A stretch of 64,000 bases of DNA from positions 30,197 to 94,196 of the forward strand of contig JAEYYX010000021.1 of assembly GCA_023428245.1 (NCBI GenBank). The letters are read 5' to 3'. Within the stretch, counting starts at the first letter, position 1. The number at the start of each line of letters is the position of its first letter. A program made the translations under genes and the position numbers. Below the pieces are notes generated by a model, which was given only the letters and a program-made list of their open reading frames with translations, was not told the DNA's origin and made no database searches. Shown one piece after another: positions 11,410-22,179 of the stretch. The DNA is from Pseudomonadota bacterium. Lineage in GTDB: Bacteria > Myxococcota_A > Polyangia > Polyangiales > Polyangiaceae.

Positions 11410-12273
11410 ATGAGTCTCAAGCAGACGTCCGTCGAAAAACAGCTCCTCAGACAGCTCATTCGTACCTCAGAGACCTATCGGTTGCTCGAGCCAGGGGATC
11501 GCGTGCTGGTCGCGATGAGTGGCGGGAAAGACAGCTACGGAATGCTGCACTTGCTCAAGCAGCTCAAGGCGCGTCTCCCGTTTTCTGTCGAGCTCATCGC
11601 TGTCCATCTCGATCAGGTCCAGCCGGGGTACGACGGCGCGCCGCTCCGAGCGTACCTCGAGTCGACGGGAGTCCCTTTCCGTATCCTGCGCGAAGATACC
11701 TATTCGGTCGTCATGGAACATGTGGGTGAGGGCGGAACCTATTGTTCGCTCTGCTCGCGCCTTCGGCGCGGAGTCCTCTATCGAGCCGCGGAGGATCTGG
11801 GGTGCAACAAGATCGCCCTCGGCCATCATCGGGACGACGCTCTTGAGACGTTCCTCATGAACCTCCTCTACTCGGGCAAGCTCCAGTCGATGCCCCCTCG
11901 CTACCTGACTGATGACGGTCGCTTCCACGTGATCCGACCTCTCATCCAGTGTGAAGAGGCGAAGCTGCGCGAGCTCGCCTCCGAGCAAGCATTCCCGATC
12001 TTGCCCTGTAACCTCTGTGGGTCGCAGGAGGGCCTCAAGCGTGACAAAATGGCAGAGCTTCTCGAGAAGCTCGAAGCCGAAAATCCCACGGTGCGGAGTG
12101 TGATGATGGCCGCTCTCGGGAACGTCTGTCCGACCCACCTCTTCGACCGCGACGTTGCACGCGCCTGGGAGGAGCGTGACCCGAGTATTCCCAGCAAAGC
12201 CAGCCTCGGCGCCGGAAGGAGCCATGAGGCGCGTGAGCCGGCGCCAGGGCGGCGCCTGCCCGTCGTCGCTTGA
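11410..12273 (+). CDS. ttcA: tRNA 2-thiocytidine biosynthesis protein TtcA-like
   Basis: Thiolates cytidine 32 of certain tRNAs in an ATP- and [4Fe-4S]-dependent reaction. The PP-loop SGGKDS lies at residues 37-42, the first cysteine pair CSLC near 113-116 followed by SRLRRG, and GHHRDDALETFLMNLLY after that. A further Cys pair occurs in PCNLCGSQEG near 200. These cysteines match the cluster-binding pattern of TtcA. The 287-aa length is normal. The last 30 residues (GAGRSHEAREP...) are low-complexity and may be non-essential. It is divergent from the TonB receptor gene. Confidence 0.93.
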   Translation: MSLKQTSVEKQLLRQLIRTSETYRLLEPGDRVLVAMSGGKDSYGMLHLLKQLKARLPFSVELIAVHLDQVQPGYDGAPLRAYLESTGVPFRILREDTYSVVMEHVGEGGTYCSLCSRLRRGVLYRAAEDLGCNKIALGHHRDDALETFLMNLLYSGKLQSMPPRYLTDDGRFHVIRPLIQCEEAKLRELASEQAFPILPCNLCGSQEGLKRDKMAELLEKLEAENPTVRSVMMAALGNVCPTHLFDRDVARAWEERDPSIPSKASLGAGRSHEAREPAPGRRLPVVA

Positions 12274-12352
12274 GAGGCGTCCGAGCGGGCGACACCCCCT
12301 CCGCTTTTTGACTTTGCGGGAGGGGCAGCGTCTCTGCTACCACCGCCGGGCA

Positions 12353-13006
12353 GTGCAGCTTCGCCCGAGTCTGGTTTCTGGCATTCTCCTGATGGGGGCG
12401 GCCTCCCTGATCGCCCCGAGCGCGGCGGCCCATCATCGGTTCGAGATCGGAGCCGTCCTTGGTTATCGAGTCGGCGGTCACGTCGGTGCCGCCGAAGACG
12501 CTCCCGAATCCGGAAACTACTCTTTCGATGGTGCGCCCGCCTACGGCGCGCTCTTCGGCTACCGCGTGCGTCCCGACGGGCTCATCTTCCTGAGCTACGA
12601 ACGACAAGAGACTCAGGCTCGCTTCACCCCCTCGGGCAACGCGAACAGCATTGCTCAGGCTGGCGTGTCCATCGAGTACTTCCAGTTCGGAGGCTCGGTA
12701 GAGCGCGCGTACGGCCGCACCATTCGGTTCGTCCCGTATATGGGCGCGAGCGTTGGACTTGCCCGCTTCGCGGCACTCGGGCGAAGCGTCCCCGACGAGT
12801 GGGCGTTTGCACCCGTGCTTGATGGCGGTTTCAAAATCGAGCTCTTGCCATGGCTCCATCTGCGCGCGGCCGCCCGCTTGCCGATCTCGTTCTTCGGCAC
12901 CGAGTCGGCGGTACTCTGCCTGAGCGGCTCGAATTGTACGGTTGGCGTCGATCGCGCTCCCCGCATCCAGTTCGACATGCTCGGCGGAATCGGCGCGTCG
13001 TTCTGA
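12353..13006 (+). CDS. Small outer-membrane beta-barrel protein
   Basis: A 217-aa protein starting at GTG 12353 with a clear signal peptide (LVSGILLMGAASLIAPSAAA, cleavage before HHRFE). The mature part alternates polar and hydrophobic residues in strands such as FEIGAVLGYRVGGHVG, YGALFGYRVRPDGLIFLSYE and FVPYMGASVGLARFA. It ends in an aromatic residue (GGIGASF), typical of OmpA/OmpW-like eight-strand barrels. Two cysteines (CLSGSNC) could make a loop disulfide. No closer family can be named. It follows ttcA by 79 bp on the same strand. A longer frame from 12155 overlaps ttcA and is not needed. Confidence 0.75.
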   Translation: MQLRPSLVSGILLMGAASLIAPSAAAHHRFEIGAVLGYRVGGHVGAAEDAPESGNYSFDGAPAYGALFGYRVRPDGLIFLSYERQETQARFTPSGNANSIAQAGVSIEYFQFGGSVERAYGRTIRFVPYMGASVGLARFAALGRSVPDEWAFAPVLDGGFKIELLPWLHLRAAARLPISFFGTESAVLCLSGSNCTVGVDRAPRIQFDMLGGIGASF

Positions 13007-13111
13007 GGCGATCTCGGGCGCATCCGCGTCAGGCGCACTTTTCGGGCGCGCCTTCTCCATGGCCCTTTCGAGCGCACCTCGCTTTTTCGAGATGCGCCCG
13101 GGGGGCCGAGT

Positions 13112-13273
13112 TCAGTTTTCGAATTCGATGACGCGCTGGGGCGCGCGTACTTCTTTGGTCCGCTCCTTGGTCCGCTCGAGGAGCGGAGGGCGGCGGAGCA
13201 GTCGATCCACCTGATCGAGGGCGCTGAACGCCATGCGATCGACGGTCTCTAGAACATCCCAAACAATGCGCAT
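13112..13273 (-). CDS. 53-aa protein downstream of the dehydratase-like gene
   Basis: ATG at 13271-13273, stop at 13112-13114. AAGAAGGGAG at 13281-13290 gives a strong ribosome site. The protein, MRIVWDVLETVDRMAFSALD... ending RVIEFEN, has an amphipathic N-terminal helix of about 28 residues and a basic Arg/Lys-rich middle. It starts 15 bp after the stop of the 2-hydroxyacyl-CoA-dehydratase-like gene on the same strand, so it is the last gene of that operon. I know no named family. The helix with paired aromatic and aliphatic residues suggests a protein-binding or membrane-surface peptide; this is inference. Confidence 0.55.
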   Translation of the reverse strand: MRIVWDVLETVDRMAFSALDQVDRLLRRPPLLERTKERTKEVRAPQRVIEFEN

Positions 13274-13288
13274 GAGAGAGCTCCCTTC

Positions 13289-15190
13289 TTAGCTTGCCTT
13301 CTTGAACCAGTCTTGAACGGCGCCAGCCAGGGGAAGCTTGTTCACCTGAGCCTTTGCCTGTTGCACGCCGTATTCGGTCGCCTTGGCTAAGAGCTCTTGG
13401 CCGCGATCCTCCACGAGCTCTCGGATTTCGCGTGCGAGCTCCTGCCCGAGGGCGAGCGTCTTCTCGGCGCGTGTGGGTGCGCCCGAAACGAGGTCGCTCG
13501 CCGTCTGCTTCAGGGTTTGAGCGAGGCGCGTCGCGCGGCGGACGCTACGCTCCGCGAAGCTCGTGCCCACGTACTCGGCGACCTCATTGATGAGATCGAC
13601 GGGGATGCTGCCCCCGGTGCGCGGGGCGCGGTGCAGAGCATTTTGGAACCGGGGGTAGCGCCTGAGGGTCGCCTTGTATTCCTCCTCGGTGAGCCCAGCA
13701 GCTTCGAGGGCCGCGCGGAACTCCTCTTCGGCGACCTTCTTGGCCTTGAAGAGGTACATCTGGACGCGGCTCTGGAAGTTGACCGCGCCGTCCCCGCTCG
13801 TCTCGACCGCGCAGAAGATCGTGCCCGGGAACTTCTCAGTGATGAGGGACTGTACGCCGTCGGAGACGCTCGAGCTCGGCATACAGCCGAAGGGCTTTAC
13901 GCTGAGCGTCATCGTGGCCTTATTCTTCACCACGTTCAAAATCAGCTTGCCGACCTCCATGTGACCTTCGCCCCCGCGGAGGTTGTTGTCGTAGTAGGGG
14001 GCGGCGATCTCAGCGATCTGGTCCATGTCGGGGAGGTGATAGTCGTAGTAGCCCCCAGCATAGGCGAAGGTGTGGAAGGCCATGCGCAGACCCTTGTCCG
14101 CGGCCCAGAGCGAGACCTTGCGCGTCGCGGCTCCGAACTCGCCGAGCCCAGCCAGACCGAGCTTCGCGGTGTCGTCGCGTCGCAGGCGCTTTCGCTCAGC
14201 GGTGTCGTAGGCGACTTCCCAGATGTTGTAGAGGAGCCAGGCGGTGACGAACTGGATATCGGCCTCGGCACCCTCGTGCTCGATGAAGCGCTGGAGACGG
14301 TAGTTTCCGTCGCCTTCGGTCGTCATGGCCCAAAACTCACCGATGATGGCGACCTTGGCCTTCGGGTTCGAGCGGTCCACCTCGATCTCCGAGAAGAGGC
14401 GTTTGCACTGCATGAGCGCAGCGAGAATGCTGCGACCGTGGAGGAGTGCGTCGTAACAGATGCGCTTCGACTGTTCGATGATCTCGTCGGTCGCGCCAGG
14501 CGTGACCTCGTAAGGACGAATTCGGTAACCGAGACCGTTGATGATGTCGCCCGCGATCAGCCCCTTCACCATGTTGATGAAGAACTTCGGGTTCATGTCG
14601 AGACCGCTCTCTTCGCCGGTTGCCTGAGAGAGACCACCTTGCTGCTGGAAGAGCATCACGCGGAAACCGTCGAAGCCGGCGTCCCGGAGCGCCTTGCGGT
14701 ACTCGGTCGTGTACATGCCGAACCGACAGGGGCCGCAGGCGCCTGCGGTAAGAAAGACGTATTTGTCGATGATTTCTTGGGTCGACATGCCCTTCTGGTC
14801 ACGGAGGTGAATCAAGACTTTGACCAGGTTCCCGACGGTGAAATAGGTCGGGTTACACTGTCCGCGATTGCCGAACTCCTTGCCGACGCGCAGTGAGTCA
14901 TAGTCGGGCGCGTCGAGCGCAACGACCTCGTAGCCGGCGTTCTTGAGGCCACCAGATACGATGTAATCGTGAGCGACGGTGAGGCCGCCGATCAGCATCG
15001 TGATCTTGGAGCGCTCCGCCTTGGTGAAGGTCAGGTTCGCCATGCGCTCGACCCAGTGATCGGTGTGCTCGAGACCGAGACGAGCGCGCTCTTCGGCTTC
15101 GAAGCGAGCGAGCTCTTGATCAATGTCGAGCTCTTGTCCGATGACGGGGAGCGCGCGCTTCACCTGGGACTCTTGGACGAGTGTATTCAT
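13289..15190 (-). CDS. 2-hydroxyacyl-CoA dehydratase-like iron-sulfur protein (HgdB/COG3581-like)
   Basis: A 633-aa protein related to the D component of 2-hydroxyacyl-CoA dehydratases and the benzoyl-CoA reductase family, in which an activase delivers an ATP-driven electron. Possible [4Fe-4S] ligands are the Cys residues of GNRGQCNPTYFTVGN, TAGACGPCRFGMYTTEYRKA and KPFGCMPSSSVSDGVQSL. The C-terminal 130 residues are a charged helical extension not expected in HgdB. I start at ATG 15190 because AAAGGGAA lies 8 nt upstream; the frame extends to 15304 without a ribosome site. A palindromic site at 15262-15276 matches one between the tetR and activase genes. The substrate is unknown, and enzymes of this family are oxygen-sensitive. 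Confidence 0.85.
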   Translation of the reverse strand: MNTLVQESQVKRALPVIGQELDIDQELARFEAEERARLGLEHTDHWVERMANLTFTKAERSKITMLIGGLTVAHDYIVSGGLKNAGYEVVALDAPDYDSLRVGKEFGNRGQCNPTYFTVGNLVKVLIHLRDQKGMSTQEIIDKYVFLTAGACGPCRFGMYTTEYRKALRDAGFDGFRVMLFQQQGGLSQATGEESGLDMNPKFFINMVKGLIAGDIINGLGYRIRPYEVTPGATDEIIEQSKRICYDALLHGRSILAALMQCKRLFSEIEVDRSNPKAKVAIIGEFWAMTTEGDGNYRLQRFIEHEGAEADIQFVTAWLLYNIWEVAYDTAERKRLRRDDTAKLGLAGLGEFGAATRKVSLWAADKGLRMAFHTFAYAGGYYDYHLPDMDQIAEIAAPYYDNNLRGGEGHMEVGKLILNVVKNKATMTLSVKPFGCMPSSSVSDGVQSLITEKFPGTIFCAVETSGDGAVNFQSRVQMYLFKAKKVAEEEFRAALEAAGLTEEEYKATLRRYPRFQNALHRAPRTGGSIPVDLINEVAEYVGTSFAERSVRRATRLAQTLKQTASDLVSGAPTRAEKTLALGQELAREIRELVEDRGQELLAKATEYGVQQAKAQVNKLPLAGAVQDWFKKAS

Positions 15191-15527
15191 GGCATTCCCT
15201 TTCGTTCTGACTTCGGGCTTCGAGGGTCGGCGCCGGTCGCGTGACCTCTTAGGCAAACTGACACTGACGTCAGCGTTTATGCCAAACCCCGCCCGTCTCG
15301 CCAAGCATTCTGCGCAGCTTTTGCGGGAGCCCGGAAAATAAGGAGGGGCCAGACCGGAGCCTCCCGAAAAACGTCGGCTACTTCAGGAGGTTTTCGAGCC
15401 CTGAGATGACCGCGGCTCCGGACCCAGCTGACCCCCAAGGGGAAAGCAGGGCGGAGCCGCAATCTGGGGATGCCTCGGGTCGGGGGGCCCGGGGGCGCCC
15501 CGCGGACGCCCTTTGTCCGAGGGCTGC
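15191..15527. other. Promoter and operator region upstream of the dehydratase-like gene
   Basis: A 337-bp gap between the stop of gpmI and the start of the dehydratase-like gene, both on the minus strand. It holds the palindromic site at 15262-15276 about 70 bp before the start. A very GC-rich block at 15476-15520 with GGGGCGCCCC could fold as the end of the gpmI transcript; no T-run follows it. I see no open frame worth calling. Confidence 0.5.
15262..15276. promoter_or_regulatory. Putative TetR operator upstream of the dehydratase-like gene
   Basis: CACTGACGTCAGCGT, identical in all 15 bases to 18183-18197 in the divergent tetR/activase promoter. The core TGACGTCA is a perfect palindrome. 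The longer inverted repeat complete in the other copy (ACTGACG-4-CGTCAGT) is only partly kept on the right side here. The site ends 72 bp before the start codon, a usual place for a repressor. Binding by the TetR protein encoded at 17305-18108 is inference from position and sequence identity. Confidence 0.65.
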
Positions 15528-17183
15528 TCAGCCAAAGCGAACCAGCGACTGCATGTAGTCGTCGGGCGCCTGGTAGCCGAGCAGATTGAACATCGTCGCT
15601 GCGATGTTGCCGAGCCCGGGGTTCTGCACAGTGCTGTCGAGAGCAATGCCCTTCTGGCCCGGTGCGTAGATGAAGAGCGGGACCTTGTTGAGGGTGTGGC
15701 TCGTCTTCGGCTTGGGGCGACCGGTCGCGTCCTTGGCGATGCTGCCGTCCTTGTTGTGATCGAACATCTCGTCAGCGTTGCCGTGGTCGGCAGTGACGAT
15801 CAGGATTCCGTTGGCGCGCTCGGTAAATTGGATCAAACGCCGGAGTTCAAGGTCGACAGCTTCGACAGCCAAGATCGCCGCGTCACGCACGCCTGTGTGA
15901 CCGACCATATCCCCGTTCGCGTAGTTCAGGCGGGCGACCTTGTGTTTTCCGGTCTCGAGCTCTTTGAGCAGGCGGTCGGTGATTTCGGCTGCCTTCATCC
16001 AAGGACGCTCTTCGAAGGGCAGCGTGTCGCTCGGGATTTCCACGTAAGTCTCATACTTCGAGTCGAACATCCCGCTGCGGTTTCCGTTCCAGAAGTAGGT
16101 CACGTGGCCGTACTTCTGGGTCTCGCTGATCGCGAACTGGCTAATCTGGTTGTGCGCGAGGTACTCGCCGGACGACTCGCTGATGGCCGGGGGGGAGACC
16201 AAGAACAGACGCGGGAGCTTTAGGTCACCGTCGTACTGCATCATGCCCGCGTAAACGACATCTGGGCGCTGGCCGCGATCGAACTTTGTGAACACTTCCT
16301 GCTCGAAGGCCTGCGTGATTTCGATGGCGCGATCGCCGCGGAAGTTGAAGAAAATGACAGCTGCGCCGTCACGGATCGGACCTCGCGGCTGTCCCTTCTC
16401 GTCGACGACGACGAAGGCGGGCAGGTTCTGATCACCGATCCCGGGGGTCTCGGCGCGGAACGTCTCGACAGCTTCCCGGGCGCTCCGGAAGCCGCGGCCT
16501 TGACCGAGCACGTGGGTCTTCCAGCCGGTCTCGACCATGTGCCACTCGGCCTCGTAGCGGTCCATGGTGACCTTCATGCGGCCGCCTCCGGAGGCGATGA
16601 AATAGTCGCGCCCTTTGTCGCGGAGCGACGTGAGCAGGCTCTCGAGCTCGTCGAGGTAGACGAGGCCGCTCGTCTCCGGCACGTCGCGGCCATCCAACAG
16701 CACGTGGATCCGCGCCGCCTGCACGCCCTCGCGATCGGCCGTGACGAGCATCGCCTTCAGATGCTCGATGTGGGAGTGGACGTTGCCGTCGGAGAGAAGA
16801 CCGATGAAGTGGAGCGGCTGTCCGCTCGAGCGAACGCGCTCGGTACAGGCGCGCCAGGCCTCACTTTGGAACAGTGTGCCATTGTCGACGGCGTTTTGGA
16901 CGAGCTTGGCGCCCTGGTCGTAGACGCGGCCAGCGCCGAGCGCGTTGTGCCCGACTTCACTGTTGCCCATGTCCGCGTCGGACGGCATGCCTACGGCCAC
17001 GCCGTGTGCCCGGAGCGTCGTATAGAGAGCGTTCTGTTTGAGAAACTCGTAGTTCGGCTTTCGGGCCATGAATACGGCATCCGACTCGTCCTCTTTTCCG
17101 AGGCCGACCCCGTCCATGACACAGGTGACAACCGGCCCGGTCGGGCCAGAAAAGGTCTGAAGGCGCTTCAACGTCCAATCCAT
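15528..17183 (-). CDS. gpmI: 2,3-bisphosphoglycerate-independent phosphoglycerate mutase, long plant/protist-like type
   Basis: Interconverts 3- and 2-phosphoglycerate with two metal ions. Seen: the metal-binding MDGVGLG near residue 23, the phosphoserine motif DADMGNSEVGHNALGAGRV near 70, DGRDVPETSG and GGGRMKVTMDRYEAEW of the transferase domain, and NYANGDMVGHTG and TADHGNADEM of the phosphatase half. At 551 aa it is longer than the E. coli enzyme (514). Stretches such as HVTYFWNGNRSG and ASGGGRMKVTMDRYEA resemble the plant and trypanosomatid form as I remember it. It lies between the dehydratase-like gene and tetR on the same strand, an odd insertion in a probable regulon. Downstream it has its own gap of over 300 bp. 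Confidence 0.95.
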   Translation of the reverse strand: MDWTLKRLQTFSGPTGPVVTCVMDGVGLGKEDESDAVFMARKPNYEFLKQNALYTTLRAHGVAVGMPSDADMGNSEVGHNALGAGRVYDQGAKLVQNAVDNGTLFQSEAWRACTERVRSSGQPLHFIGLLSDGNVHSHIEHLKAMLVTADREGVQAARIHVLLDGRDVPETSGLVYLDELESLLTSLRDKGRDYFIASGGGRMKVTMDRYEAEWHMVETGWKTHVLGQGRGFRSAREAVETFRAETPGIGDQNLPAFVVVDEKGQPRGPIRDGAAVIFFNFRGDRAIEITQAFEQEVFTKFDRGQRPDVVYAGMMQYDGDLKLPRLFLVSPPAISESSGEYLAHNQISQFAISETQKYGHVTYFWNGNRSGMFDSKYETYVEIPSDTLPFEERPWMKAAEITDRLLKELETGKHKVARLNYANGDMVGHTGVRDAAILAVEAVDLELRRLIQFTERANGILIVTADHGNADEMFDHNKDGSIAKDATGRPKPKTSHTLNKVPLFIYAPGQKGIALDSTVQNPGLGNIAATMFNLLGYQAPDDYMQSLVRFG

Positions 17184-17304
17184 GCGGGGTTACTCCCCCT
17201 GAAGTCGCCCGAGTGCAAGCCGATCGGAAAACTGGCCGAGCGAAAAAGCCCCGACGAGCCCAGGGCTGATGGTTTGAAGCGCCGAGCGGTGACCCGGACC
17301 CCAG

Positions 17305-18108
17305 TCAGAGCGGACGGCCGTGCTTGCGGGGATTTTTCACCTGCAGGTACCCGCTCGTCAGGAACGTGTAGACCTGCTGGGTGAGGGCCTCGGCGCTCTC
17401 TTCACTCAGGCCGAGCGTGACAGCTTGGTAGAGGAGCTCCTTGAGCGCGCCGATCGTCAAATACGCCAAGACGCGCGGTTCTCCGTCTCGAACGAGCCCA
17501 ATGGCCTGCCCATCCCGGAGACTCTCGGTCAGAATCAGCACGATGCCGTCGTAGAAGATCCCAAGCTTTCGCTCGAAATCTGGCTCGCCGACAGCGTCCG
17601 TGAAAAGGATCTTGGTGAGCGAGCGCTCGGCCAGACACACTCGGAGGATGGCCAGGATGTTCTCCTTGACCTGCTCGTCAACTGGCGGCGCATCTTCGTC
17701 TGTCCGAATCCTCACGATGCCATCATTGATGCGGCGCGCGAAACGGTCGAGGAGTTCAGAGAATGCGTCGCGCTTGTCCTCGAAATAGAGGTAAAACGTG
17801 CCGCGAGCGACGCCCGCCTCGAGGGCGATATCGTCGACGCTGGTCCGCGCGTAACCGCGCTTGGCGAACACGTCCCGCGCCACGGCCAAGAGCTGCTCGC
17901 GCCGCTGTTCGCGCTTGCGCCTTTGACTGGACGGGGTGGTGCGCTCCTGGGCTGCCTCATCCCGCTTGGGCGAGCCCTTCTTTTTGACCTGGCTTTCGGC
18001 GCGGGCGCGGTTGCCGGGGGGGGCTTTCTTCGCCCGGGGAACCTTCACGGGACTGCGCGCTCGAGACGGACTCACGAGACGAGAGGTAACATGGTCCTTT
18101 GCCGTCAC
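17305..18108 (-). CDS. TetR-family transcriptional regulator
   Basis: A 267-aa regulator starting at GTG. The first 60 residues are a basic Ser/Pro/Lys-rich tail. The helix-turn-helix covers about 68-113 (REQLLAVARDVFAKRGYARTSVDDIALEAGVARGTFYLYFEDKRD), with the signature GTFYLYFEDK. The remainder is a helical ligand-binding and dimer domain of the usual size; its ligand cannot be predicted, but an acyl-CoA would suit the flanking genes. It is divergent from the activase gene, with the palindromic site at 18183-18201 between them 75 bp upstream of its start. A repressor that also controls its own gene is therefore likely. The true start may be further inside the basic tail. Confidence 0.9.
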   Translation of the reverse strand: MTAKDHVTSRLVSPSRARSPVKVPRAKKAPPGNRARAESQVKKKGSPKRDEAAQERTTPSSQRRKREQRREQLLAVARDVFAKRGYARTSVDDIALEAGVARGTFYLYFEDKRDAFSELLDRFARRINDGIVRIRTDEDAPPVDEQVKENILAILRVCLAERSLTKILFTDAVGEPDFERKLGIFYDGIVLILTESLRDGQAIGLVRDGEPRVLAYLTIGALKELLYQAVTLGLSEESAEALTQQVYTFLTSGYLQVKNPRKHGRPL

Positions 18109-18182
18109 AAAAATCGAGCCCTAGGGCCCTCCCAGGCCAGCCCGACGCAAATTTTGCTCGCGAATGAGCGGGGCGCTGGTAT

Positions 18183-18201
18183 CACTGACGTCAGCGTCAG
18201 T
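18183..18201. promoter_or_regulatory. Palindromic operator between tetR and the activase gene
   Basis: The arms ACTGACG (18184-18190) and CGTCAGT (18195-18201) are perfect reverse complements around a TCAG spacer, and inside them TGACGTCA is a second palindrome. The 15 bases 18183-18197 recur exactly at 15262-15276. The site is 43 bp before the activase start and 75 bp before the regulator start. Dimeric regulators of the TetR class bind sites of this size. Confidence 0.7.
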
Positions 18202-18243
18202 GGTCTGGGCCGGCGCCCGCCACCGCCGCGCGAGGGAACAATC

Positions 18244-21927
<3,684 letters not shown>

Positions 21928-22179
21928 TTCTGTGTTTCTGTAATATTTCGTCCCTGAAATCCTCGGGCTTCAGGACGTCCTCATGGTGAGGTCGCCTGGG
22001 GCCCGATTTCGGGTGACGAGCGCACTTGACCGAGGTTCTTCCGGGGCGTTGACTCGCGGCGCCCCTGGGGTCCGCGGAGTCCCCTGTTCGAGGCGGGACC
22101 GATGCTGTCCGCCGCTCCTCATCAAGATCAAGAGCTCGCCGTAGGTTCGGCGAACCAAGTTCAAAAGACCAAATCTGCC

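Noticed and set aside
13397..14896. Plus-strand 499-codon frame
   Set aside because: Exactly antisense to the iron-sulfur dehydratase-like gene, with no ribosome site or recognisable domain.
17320..18243. Upstream extension of the activase protein
   Set aside because: The frame remains open through the tetR gene, but the protein family begins at MGNAFRRELVIGMDVGS and the operator lies in between.
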